Source: Phytophthora colocasiae
Taxonomy: Eukaryota > Oomycota > Peronosporomycetes > Peronosporales > Peronosporaceae
Direction of reading: 5' to 3'
NCBI GenBank assembly: GCA_018806915.1
Contig: JAGKQI010000028.1
Location: forward strand, 372,001 to 436,000
DNA length: 64,000 bases
The position numbers and the translations under genes were made by a program. Within the stretch, counting starts at the first letter, position 1. The number at the start of each line of letters is the position of its first letter. Positions 42,182-51,382 of this stretch are shown here, piece after piece. Below the pieces are notes generated by a model. It saw only the letters and a list, made by a program, of their open reading frames with translations. It was not told the origin of the DNA and made no database searches.

Positions 42182-44097
42182 ATGGGCAAGTCCAGGCTCG
42201 AGGAGGAATACGACGGGCTGTTCAAGCGTCTCGTCAAGCGCTACGCCGCGGAGGATGAGAGGGAAGAGAGGGAGGAGGAAGACATGTCGCCCACGCAGGC
42301 TCAAGTCGCCTTCTGGTCCGAGATGAGAGCGTCAACGAATGCTCCACCGGGCTCGACATTCTGGACGACATTGCCGAAGCTGTCATCGACCAGACAGGGT
42401 ACGCTTCGGACGCGTTCGGGGGCCCCGTTCTCGTATTGCCCAAGCCTTCGCGTCAGCGTTTCAGCAAGAGGGCTGAGCTGCATCCCCGCTTCACAGGTCC
42501 TTCGCCCAAGAGCGCTTCATCCCGGGGCTCTTCCAAGACGACGTCCTCCCCTAAGTCATCTTTGTCCAAGAAGCGCAAGGAACGGTCTCGAAACTCTTCG
42601 CCTTCGTCCTCTCCGGAGCGCAAGAAGTCGTTCTTCACGGTCGAGCTCGCTGTCACCACGCCCCAAGAGATTCACGACGACCTTGAAGAGCTCTACAGCG
42701 ACGCCGCGGAGAAGGGGAAGACACCGTTCCAGTTGGCGTATCCGTGGGAAGGCTCGAGTCTCTGGTACGATCCTGAAGCGTACCCCGAAGTGTACCGAGC
42801 TCATTGGCGCTGGTGGAATCATGATCGTCCCGTCTTCTGGGAATGGCAGCTTCACGCGCCTCTCAAGTCTTCAGCCGCACAGACTCGTCGTCGCAAGGCC
42901 AAGATGGAAGCGGTTGCCGGGCGCATGAGGTTTCTGAGTCTCTGCATCGAGACGTGGGGATATTACAACTTCCTCCAGCTCCTCGAGGACTGCCACGACC
43001 CCAAGCTGCTGATGTGGTGGGGTGGTCAACCGGGACGGAACCAGTCGCGAGGCCCGGGTTACCATGGCCCGATCATTGACAGTCTCGTTTCTCTCCGTCG
43101 CAGGGACAAGGCCGAGTACGAAAAGAAGATGAAGCACGCCTTGGAACCGTTCTTCCTGAACCGCGACTCCTTCTCCGACGTTCCTGATCTTCTCTACTGG
43201 ACGGAGGCTTTGGACCCGGACAACATCAAGGTGGAGAATCGTCTCTCCGACGAAGCGTTGGCCCGATGCTTGATCGACATCCAGTCCGATCGCACGCCTC
43301 GCAAGGGGTGGGCCGTGGACACTCACCAAGGCACCTGGCTGTGTCTTCGCAAGAGTTCTCGCATCGTCGCGTTGGCTAAGAGCATGGTGAAGCAGCTCCA
43401 GAACGGTTCGTACAAGGTCTCCACGACAGTTCCAGCGCTCGAGTCCTCCGAGGTAGTCGGCGGCTATGATCGTTTCCGACGCAAGGGCCGTCCGACAGCT
43501 CGCGGTACTGGGCGCCTGGATCCCAAGCTTCTCGTTCCCCACTTCAAGAAGTCCAAGTCTAAGTCGGGATCCTCGCCAAAGACGCGTTCCAGCGACTTCT
43601 CGGTGGCTCCGGACGCTTCCCCGGATACGTCCCCTCCGGTTCCCAAGGTTGCGACTCCTCCGAAGTCTCCCAAGAAAGCTTCTCCTGTTGCGACGCCCAA
43701 GACCAGCCCCAAGAACGCTTCTCCTGCTGCTTCAGGGAACACCTCGCCGACCAAGTCCAAGCCGGCTTCCCCATCGTCACCCGAGGCGAAAGCGCCCACG
43801 CCGTCCAAGCCTAAGTCTCGCAGCCCTTCGCCGGCCGAGGCCGACTCCCCGAAGAAGCCGAGTCCCCCACCCGAAGTGTCCAACCACGACCAGAAGGCCG
43901 AAGAAACTACCCAAGTCAAGAAGGAGACGTCAGATGACTTCCTGGGCAGCAGCAGCGACGAGAGTGATTCCGAGGCAAGCGAGAACGACGATGAGCATCA
44001 GTCCGACGACGAGTCCCACGAAGACGAGGACGAGGAGAAACCCGCAGCCAAGAAGCGAAAGATCCTCGACTTGTCGGGAGGTAACAGCACTTCGTAG
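42182..44097 (+). CDS. Antisense accessory protein of the giant Gypsy element, nuclear-looking
   Basis: Starts MGKSRLEEEYDGLFKRLVKR at 42182; after ~45 codons the reading frame moves (a single missing base or tiny splice near 42310) into the frame that runs to 44097, giving roughly 635 residues. The central 250 residues are well ordered and Trp-rich (YRAHWRWWNHDRPVFWEWQ, LLMWWGGQPGRN). The C-terminal 200 residues are a Ser/Pro/Lys region with SPKK-like repeats (KSPKKASP), a long acidic run, and a classical nuclear signal PAAKKRKIL. It is transcribed against the element. I know no homologue; a chromatin or nucleic-acid role is inferred from composition only. Confidence 0.65.
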
Positions 44098-44611
44098 TGT
44101 CTCGAGCTTCTAGGAACGGTAGCGTAGCGTTCCTTGCATAACCTTCATAATAATCTTTTCTCTTTTCCTTTCTGCTTTAGTCGTCTTCATTTGTTTTTCG
44201 TAGCTTCTTTCCCCAAAATATAAACACACTGGTCCTTTTGCGTTCTCCAACACGCATACAGTTTCACATCGAGCGTTCTTCGATAGCATTACGGTCCCCG
44301 ACCGCGGACGCATCGATGTGCACGTACAGCTTCGACAGTGTGTTTTTTCGACAAGAATAAGCACGCACGGCCCACGACCGAGCGTTCTCCAATGTGTAGG
44401 CACGGTCCTCTGACCGAGCATTATCCAAGAATGTAAACACGGTCCCCTGACCGAGCGTTCTCCAATATGTAGGCACGGTTCCTTGACCGAGCGTTCTCCA
44501 AAATGTAATCAAATATAAAGCCACCACACGAGAGCCTTCTTCTCGCCCTCGCTCTTCAAGTTCGCATTGGCCGCAACAGTCACCACACAGGCAATCAGCT
44601 CCCTCTTCTCT
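44098..44611. other. Spacer between the convergent antisense gene and pol
   Basis: No coding potential seen; contains the 36-37-bp tandem repeats and dense copies of the GAACGCT/AGCGTTC heptamer. Confidence 0.6.
44376..44512. repeat. Four tandem 36-37-bp repeats
   Basis: Units starting gaccgagcgttctccaa at 44376, 44412, 44449 and 44485; each also has a cacggt box. Confidence 0.85.
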
Positions 44612-47600
44612 CTAGAAGAGCATGTCATCTTCGTCGACAGCGACGTTGGCCTCCGCCAACCGTGCACTGCGACGCAGTTCAGGTAGACCCTTCTCCTTTC
44701 GCCGAGCGTTATCGAACGCCTGCAGAAGCGTTCGATAGTTAGGAAGAAGCGTAGCAGCAGGCCTCCAGCTCACTTCGTAGGTAGCCAACAGTACTAAGTA
44801 CTGCGTGACACCGTTCTCCTTCCGTCGAGCCAGGATGTCGACAACCGGGTTGCTCGTCCCAGAGACAGCCGTCTCTTCACCACCAATTACCAACCGCTCC
44901 ACGTAGCTGGTCGAAGGTAGGTCGGCCTCCTCAAGAGGTCCTTCATCATCAACACCAGGACGGGACGTCACACCCTCAGGCACCTCCGTCGGGTACGGTC
45001 GACTCCAGCGTCCTCGAAAACGCTTCAAACGGTTCACGTTGACGGTCACCACCCGGTTCGGGTGCGAAGGAATCGCCACCCGGTACGCGTTCTCGCCCAC
45101 CGTTCCTACAACACGGTAGGGACCGTGCCAGGAGAATGCTAGCTTCTTGGTGGTACGCTCGCCTCTGCGAGCTCGAAAGTATTGGTAGACCCACACCGGG
45201 TCTCCTTCTTCAAACTTCACCTCCACCTGCTCCTCAAGGCGAGCAGCGTGCCGGTCCTGCGCCTTCAGCAGCTGACGCTCCACCATCCTTCTGGTGTCCC
45301 TCAGCGACAGGTACAAACGTCGTCGGTATGCGGCCACCTCGTTGCTCTTCCACTTGTTATCCGTGTTCAGGAACGCTAGGTCTAGCGGTAACACGGGATC
45401 TCGACCGTACAGCGAGAAGAACGGCGAGTCCTTTAACGCTTCGTGATAAGAAGTACGGTAAGCGAACAGTACGCGCGGTAGATACAGATCCCAGTCGGTC
45501 TGGGCCTCATTCACGAACATCTTCAGCATGCCAATAAGCGTCCCGTTGAACCGCTCTACCAATCCCTGAGTTTGCGGGTGGTAGGCGGCTCCGAACAGCT
45601 TCTTAATGCCGAGCGTTTCGTAAAACGAGCGCGCCAGTTCCGAAATAAAGTTGGATCCTTGGTCGCTAAGCAACCTCTCGGGCACTCCGTGCCGCGAGAT
45701 AACTTCATTCACCATCGTCTCGACGAAGGTGATCGTGTCCAAGGCCTCGATCGCGAACGCCTCCACCCAGCGGGTGAAGTAGTCGGCAAAGACTAGAATA
45801 AACTTCTTGCCTCGAGGCGTCGTAACCAGGGGTCCGATAGCGTCTACGACCAGCAACGAGAACGGTCCGGACAGGTCATGCACCGGCATCCTTTGCATCA
45901 GACCGTTCCGCCACGGACGGTAGCCCTTGCCGCTGCCACAGATCGTGCACTCGCGCACGTACTCCGCCACATCCTGCTTCCAGCCATGCCAGAACGCATG
46001 CTTGCGGACCTTGTCCAGCGTCTTCGTCACTCCGACGTGGGCTGCCAATACGTCCGTGTGGCAGTGGTGCAGAACGGTTGAGATGAACGGTAACGGGATC
46101 ACTGGCACCTCAATAGAGCTAGCAGGTCCAGCCCGGGCCTTCAAGTAGACCTTCCTCATCAGCACGCCGTTCTTGACGGCATAGTTAGGAGCCATCAACA
46201 ACGTCCGCGCCCGGAGCTGGGGATCAAAGGCGAGAGCACCATCCTGGAGATACGCGATCATCGCCAAGATCCACGGCGTCCGTTTCTGCTCGTCCAGGAA
46301 CCGTTCCTGTTGCAGGCCGAACAAGTCCACTGGGGACACCAACAGTTGATCGTCGGGGTCAGGAGGAGCAGCGTTACGACGAGCTGACCCCCCGACCGGA
46401 ATGGAACCACGCTCTCCAGCTTCACTGTCTCCCGTCCCATCCACCATTCCGTCCTCAGGAACGGTTCTCCGCGTAGTATCGCCTCCTGGCACAGCAGTCC
46501 CCCCGACTTCGTCGGGACCACCCTCCACAGGATCGGCCGCGTTAAGCAGGTCCGCCATCGAAACGGCGTTAATAGTCATCGCATGTAGACGCGAGAGTCC
46601 ATCCACGTGGCCCATAGCCGTTCCAGGCTTGTGGAACACCTTAAATCGTAGCTGGGAGAGTTCCATCGCCCACCGTGCCAATTTAGCGTTACTGGTACGG
46701 TTCCTCTCGTCGAAGACCCACGTCAACGCTTTGTGGTCCGTGTACAGGTCGAACTCACGCCGATCGAGGTAGCAACGGAACTTCCGCGTAGCCCAAACAA
46801 TGCCCCAGCACTCGATCTCCGAGGTGCCGTTCTGTTTGTTGACCCAGTTCTTTTCGGATCCAACTAGCAACTTGCTAGCGTAGGCTACCACGCGTTCCCT
46901 TCCTTCCACGGTCTGCATAAGACACGCCCCGATCGCCAACGTGGAGGAGTCCACGTACAGTTTAAAACGCTTCGAGAAATCTGGGTAAACCAGGATAGGT
47001 GGCTCCGCGAGCCTCCGTTTCAGCTGTCGGAACGCTGACTCACAGTCCTCCGACCACTTGAACGGTAATCCCTTTCCCTTCAACCGTTCTATAGGCGCCG
47101 TGATAGCGGCGTAGCCCGGTATATAACGACGGAAGTAGCTCGTAAGCCCCAGGAACGCTCGCACGGTATGAAGGTCGTGCGGGTTCTTCAAAGTCATCAC
47201 TGACTTCACCTTCTCAGGGTTCGGCAGGATGCCGGACGGCGTTACGATATGACCCAAGAACGCTACTTGGTCACGCCCCCACTTGCACTTCTTCATCTTC
47301 AATTTGAAACCGGCCGCTCGGAAGCGTTCCAGCACCTGCTTCAACCTTACCAGGTGCGTCGGGAAGTCCTCGCTGAAGACAACGCAGTCGTCCAAGTACA
47401 CGAGGCACGTCCTCCACTTGAGGTCCACGAGCACGTTCTCCATGAGTCTCTCGAAGGCAGGCACAGCGTTACATAGGCCAAAAGGCATAACTAACCACTC
47501 GAATAAACCGTACTTGCACGTGAACGCCGTTTTCTCGATGCTCCCTACGGCCATAGGCACGTTCCAGTATCCGGACGCTATATCCATAGTCGAGAAGAGC

Positions 47601-50600
47601 TTAGCGTTCCCCAGGACATCTAGAATGTCATCGATAAGGGGCATAGGGTAACAGTCCTTGATGGTGACAGCGTTCAGGCGCCTATAGTCGATGCAGAAGC
47701 GTATCCCGCCGTCAGGTTTGCGTATCATCAGGACAGGACTCGCCCACGGACTCGTGGACGGTCGGATGATCCCCAAGTCGAGGTATTGTTGGATCTCCGC
47801 CTCCATGACATCCCCCTCCGCTCTCGACACTCGGTACGGTCTTTGCTTGATAGGAGCGTTCTCCCCAGTGTCGATCGAGAACTCTAATAGATCCGTTCTG
47901 CCAGGCTTCATCGAAGTCTCCACAAACATGTCAGAGAAGGACTCGAGCAGCTCCGAGAACAGCCCCTGCTGTTCGGGCGATAGCTTGGAGTCCGTGAAAT
48001 CCACCTTAAACGCCTTCTTCAGTTCCTCATCCAACTCAGGCATGGGATCTACGGACGTTCCAGGTTGCGACTCAACTGCGCCGATGATCGAACTCACCCA
48101 GTCCGATCCACGCTTCGAAGCGTTTTCTGCATCCTCTAAAGTGAAGGCCGACTCCGGAACAACCGTGGCGGCCGCGATAAGCGTTCCTTTCTTGATGACC
48201 ACGTCCTCGGTGGAAGCGTTACAGACCTCCACCACCACCTTACCTTCGTTCACCGTGCACAAAGTTCGAGCCACCTTTACAGTTTCATCCAGGTCCACGT
48301 AGCCCTCGACTAACACCGTAGTGTTATCGGCCGCCTCTCCCTGCACCTCCGAGACCACTAACGCCTGGCCTCCCGGGCATAGTCGAACGGTCGAGTTGAT
48401 TCGGGCCGTGTACATCTCCTCCACACGAGGCGATCCGATGGGGAACACTTCCTTAGTGTCCTTGAGAGTCACAGTGCTAGCGTCTAAATCCACGACAGCC
48501 CGGTACGCTTTGAGCGTGTCCGTCCCCAAGATGACGTCCACATGCAGCTTGTCGACGACCACGAACGGTCTTGTCATCTCACGAGACCCAAGGCGCATGG
48601 GTAGATGGACCGTCCCGCGCACTCGCAGCGAGTGTCCTGAAACACCCTTCAATCCTTGCGGATACGGGGACATCGGAGCGTCCGCCCTTCCCAACCGTTT
48701 CAGCACCCGGTAGTCGATCAAACTCGCGACAGCACCGGAGTCGATCAGCATAGCTGTCGGCAGGCAGTCAATGTAACCCACAGAGAGAGCCTCCACCCCT
48801 CCGACGGAGCCGATGATTCGCTTACCTTCCGGGACTACCTCGTCCTCATCCTCGGAGTCGCCAACCCCCGGTCTTAAAACCTCCCTGAGTCCACCCTTCT
48901 GGGGTTTAACCGTTCGGTCGTCCGAAACTGCATGAGCGTACTCGTACACTCCGTTCGCTTGGTCTTCCTTCGAACTGAGCGTTCCCAACGCTTCAGAACG
49001 ATTAGCGAACAACGCCGAGCAGTCGAACGACACGCTTCGTAGATACGGTCCTCTTTCAGGGTTCCTCACGAGTGTGCGACACCGTTCACAAGTCGGGGTC
49101 CTCTCAAGTATCTTACACCGGATGGTGTCGGCGAAGCGTAAGTAGTTGTTCTTGATCTCTTGAACAAGCATACTCCTGAACGGTTCACTCAGGTGAGGGT
49201 CCGCCTGCTGGAGGAACGGTTCGATCTTCCTGTCCATGGACTGCAACTGGAAGTCGAGCCAGCGGTCTCGAACGCCATTCAGGTCTTTCCTTCCCCGAAT
49301 CTTCACTTGGCAGGACCCACAGGAACGCTCCTTGACCATCAATTCTTGGCCTATGAGTTGATATACCGTTTTCCGGATTAGTCGTCTCCATCGAGGATCA
49401 GCGTCGATCTTGTCCAGCACAGGGACGGTCGACAAAGGCGACGATTGCGTTCCCGGTACGGGTTCCCTCAAGGGAATCCCTATGTTCTCGGCCACGGTTT
49501 CAGTCTCGACGGGGTCGCCCTTAGGCGCCAACTTCCTCTTCTTCCTCTCCTTCTCTCTCTTGTACGACCTTCGATGAAGCTTGCGTCCACCACCGACGTC
49601 TCGTTGGTCTGAATCCCGGCCATCCTCGACGACAACGCTCGCCACGGCGTCTTCGTCAGGCGGTTCCTTGCTGAAGTTACGGTTAGCACGCTTCGCAGCC
49701 TCGGAGGCAGCGAGAGTGGAAGCGTACCACTTAACCCAGTACTCAGGCGTCGACAGCTCACCAGGCGACGACTCCTTCGTTCTTTTCAGCGTCTCTTCGG
49801 GGATGCTGAGGATGCAGCTCAGCTCCGCGAGAGTCAATTCCTTCTTTCCTTCTTTGTTTTTCTTCACACGTCTTCTCAGTTCTACCTCATCCAGAGGGAA
49901 CAGGCGATCCTCGAGCTCCTTCTCGAACTCCTCCTTCTCTTCTCCGACCGCAGACGCGAGGCCTTCTTCCAATGCGTCTAACTCCTCGGTTGTGAAGAAC
50001 TTAGCCCTGGGCTGTCTCCCTCTAAGAGTCACTTTCCCAGCTTGGGACCCGGGCTCACCGGCGACAGGGTTTGCCCCTTCGCTACTCTTCTCCGTTATCT
50101 CCTCCGACGCCAAGGTAGTCGTTCCTCCAGATTCTACGTAGCGTTCTTTGCCAGATTCTTCATTCTTGTCCGGATACGAAGCGTTCTCCAGATGGAGCGT
50201 TTTAGTGTCAGGTTCTCGTCCAGAAACCTCGGGGCCCTTAGTCGTCGCCTCATCCGCTACCGCAGCGGTTTTGTCTTCTCGTGGGCTAACTGACTCCCCG
50301 ACTTGGTCCTTATTTTCTCCGGCACCTCCTCCCTCCTCCGTTCCACGCTCTCGTTCCTCGCTAGACTTAGAGTCCGCCAAAAAGCGTACGTAGATCCTCT
50401 CCGCGTCCTTATTGTGTTTGCACGCGGGTCCCTGGAACAGTACTCGAACAGCACTCACATCGCTGTCAAACCGTTCCGTCGACTCCTTAGACATCTCCAA
50501 CTTGGGTGACTTAGAACCTGGTGGCACTCTGTACCGTTCTTCTTCAGCGTTCCGCTTGATGTCACCCTCCACAACTCCTCCTACCTCAGGAACAGTCTCG

Positions 50601-51325
50601 CTATCATTATCTTTTTCAGCTTCATCAGGAACATTCTCGTCCCATTGAACGCTACCAGCGACTCCTAGTTGCGCGGTCAACTCAACCGGCATCCCTTCTT
50701 CCAGACTAGCGATCTCTTTGTAGTCTGCATAGTAATCGCAAAAGTAATCCTCTTCTCCTTCGGAGACCACCGCGGCCTCGTACTCTGCTGGTAGTAGCGT
50801 TCCTTCTCTAGTTTCTTCGGGTAGTTCCGAAGCCCCTCGATAATCGTAGATGAACTCTCTTCCGGGAGCGCTAGCCTCTGCTTGGATCCTCTGACCCGCA
50901 CGCTCCCAACGTTCCTCCGAACGTCCTTCGCCGTAGTTGCTTTCTTCTTCGGGAACGCTTGCCTCTGCTAGGATCCTCTGACCCTGGCGTTCCCAACGTT
51001 CCTCTGAACGCTCTTCCTTGTAGTTCTTTTCTTCTTCAGGAACGCTTGCCTCTGCTAGGATCCTCTGACCCCGGCGTTCCCAACGTTCCTCTGAACGCTC
51101 TTCCTTGTAGTTGTTTTCTTCTTCAGGAACGCTTGCCTCTGCTAGGATCCTCTGACCCCGGCGTTCCCAACGTTCCTCCGAACGCCCTTCTCTTTCTTCA
51201 GTAACAGTCTTGTTCACAGCAATTTCAGTCGTTTCACTCCCAAATCCTACGGCGGTAACCGCGTATTCTCCCCCTCCGAACGCTCTACTCCCTTCTTCTT
51301 CAAAGAAAGAAGCGTTCTCGGACAT
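44612..51325 (-). CDS. pol: Giant Gypsy Pol polyprotein
   Basis: 2237 codons with an unusually long (~850 residue) N-terminal region before the protease, starting with four 29-residue repeats. Protease LIDSGAVAS near codon 860; reverse transcriptase with FCIDYRRLNAVTI and YLDD near codon 1310; RNase H YVDSSTLAIGA; integrase zinc region (HHCHTDVLAAH...CTICG) near 1751-1790 and DDE residues in VVDAIGP (~1826), SDQGSNF (~1891) and QGLVERFNG (~1921); a chromodomain-like end near 2161-2208. The frame is the same as gag, and the 19 codons between the gag TGA (51383-51385) and this ATG are open. Codon integrity throughout suggests recent function. Confidence 0.95.
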   Translation of the reverse strand: MSENASFFEEEGSRAFGGGEYAVTAVGFGSETTEIAVNKTVTEEREGRSEERWERRGQRILAEASVPEEENNYKEERSEERWERRGQRILAEASVPEEEKNYKEERSEERWERQGQRILAEASVPEEESNYGEGRSEERWERAGQRIQAEASAPGREFIYDYRGASELPEETREGTLLPAEYEAAVVSEGEEDYFCDYYADYKEIASLEEGMPVELTAQLGVAGSVQWDENVPDEAEKDNDSETVPEVGGVVEGDIKRNAEEERYRVPPGSKSPKLEMSKESTERFDSDVSAVRVLFQGPACKHNKDAERIYVRFLADSKSSEERERGTEEGGGAGENKDQVGESVSPREDKTAAVADEATTKGPEVSGREPDTKTLHLENASYPDKNEESGKERYVESGGTTTLASEEITEKSSEGANPVAGEPGSQAGKVTLRGRQPRAKFFTTEELDALEEGLASAVGEEKEEFEKELEDRLFPLDEVELRRRVKKNKEGKKELTLAELSCILSIPEETLKRTKESSPGELSTPEYWVKWYASTLAASEAAKRANRNFSKEPPDEDAVASVVVEDGRDSDQRDVGGGRKLHRRSYKREKERKKRKLAPKGDPVETETVAENIGIPLREPVPGTQSSPLSTVPVLDKIDADPRWRRLIRKTVYQLIGQELMVKERSCGSCQVKIRGRKDLNGVRDRWLDFQLQSMDRKIEPFLQQADPHLSEPFRSMLVQEIKNNYLRFADTIRCKILERTPTCERCRTLVRNPERGPYLRSVSFDCSALFANRSEALGTLSSKEDQANGVYEYAHAVSDDRTVKPQKGGLREVLRPGVGDSEDEDEVVPEGKRIIGSVGGVEALSVGYIDCLPTAMLIDSGAVASLIDYRVLKRLGRADAPMSPYPQGLKGVSGHSLRVRGTVHLPMRLGSREMTRPFVVVDKLHVDVILGTDTLKAYRAVVDLDASTVTLKDTKEVFPIGSPRVEEMYTARINSTVRLCPGGQALVVSEVQGEAADNTTVLVEGYVDLDETVKVARTLCTVNEGKVVVEVCNASTEDVVIKKGTLIAAATVVPESAFTLEDAENASKRGSDWVSSIIGAVESQPGTSVDPMPELDEELKKAFKVDFTDSKLSPEQQGLFSELLESFSDMFVETSMKPGRTDLLEFSIDTGENAPIKQRPYRVSRAEGDVMEAEIQQYLDLGIIRPSTSPWASPVLMIRKPDGGIRFCIDYRRLNAVTIKDCYPMPLIDDILDVLGNAKLFSTMDIASGYWNVPMAVGSIEKTAFTCKYGLFEWLVMPFGLCNAVPAFERLMENVLVDLKWRTCLVYLDDCVVFSEDFPTHLVRLKQVLERFRAAGFKLKMKKCKWGRDQVAFLGHIVTPSGILPNPEKVKSVMTLKNPHDLHTVRAFLGLTSYFRRYIPGYAAITAPIERLKGKGLPFKWSEDCESAFRQLKRRLAEPPILVYPDFSKRFKLYVDSSTLAIGACLMQTVEGRERVVAYASKLLVGSEKNWVNKQNGTSEIECWGIVWATRKFRCYLDRREFDLYTDHKALTWVFDERNRTSNAKLARWAMELSQLRFKVFHKPGTAMGHVDGLSRLHAMTINAVSMADLLNAADPVEGGPDEVGGTAVPGGDTTRRTVPEDGMVDGTGDSEAGERGSIPVGGSARRNAAPPDPDDQLLVSPVDLFGLQQERFLDEQKRTPWILAMIAYLQDGALAFDPQLRARTLLMAPNYAVKNGVLMRKVYLKARAGPASSIEVPVIPLPFISTVLHHCHTDVLAAHVGVTKTLDKVRKHAFWHGWKQDVAEYVRECTICGSGKGYRPWRNGLMQRMPVHDLSGPFSLLVVDAIGPLVTTPRGKKFILVFADYFTRWVEAFAIEALDTITFVETMVNEVISRHGVPERLLSDQGSNFISELARSFYETLGIKKLFGAAYHPQTQGLVERFNGTLIGMLKMFVNEAQTDWDLYLPRVLFAYRTSYHEALKDSPFFSLYGRDPVLPLDLAFLNTDNKWKSNEVAAYRRRLYLSLRDTRRMVERQLLKAQDRHAARLEEQVEVKFEEGDPVWVYQYFRARRGERTTKKLAFSWHGPYRVVGTVGENAYRVAIPSHPNRVVTVNVNRLKRFRGRWSRPYPTEVPEGVTSRPGVDDEGPLEEADLPSTSYVERLVIGGEETAVSGTSNPVVDILARRKENGVTQYLVLLATYEVSWRPAATLLPNYRTLLQAFDNARRKEKGLPELRRSARLAEANVAVDEDDMLF
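50884..51232 (-). repeat. Four 87-bp tandem repeats in the pol 5' region
   Basis: GGATCC boxes recur at 50884, 50971, 51058 and 51145, exactly 87 bp apart; each unit encodes a 29-residue segment such as GQRILAEASVPEEE plus RSEERWER. Lengths divisible by three keep the frame. Confidence 0.95.
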
Positions 51326-51382
51326 GTCGCTCGTCAGACAAGAGGAAGGGTCGACACCCCCTTCCCCTCCCTCCTGTCCTCT

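Noticed and set aside
49581..50141. 186-residue plus-strand frame opposite pol
   Set aside because: Low-complexity Ser-rich antisense of the pol N-terminal region, explained by the coding strand's composition.
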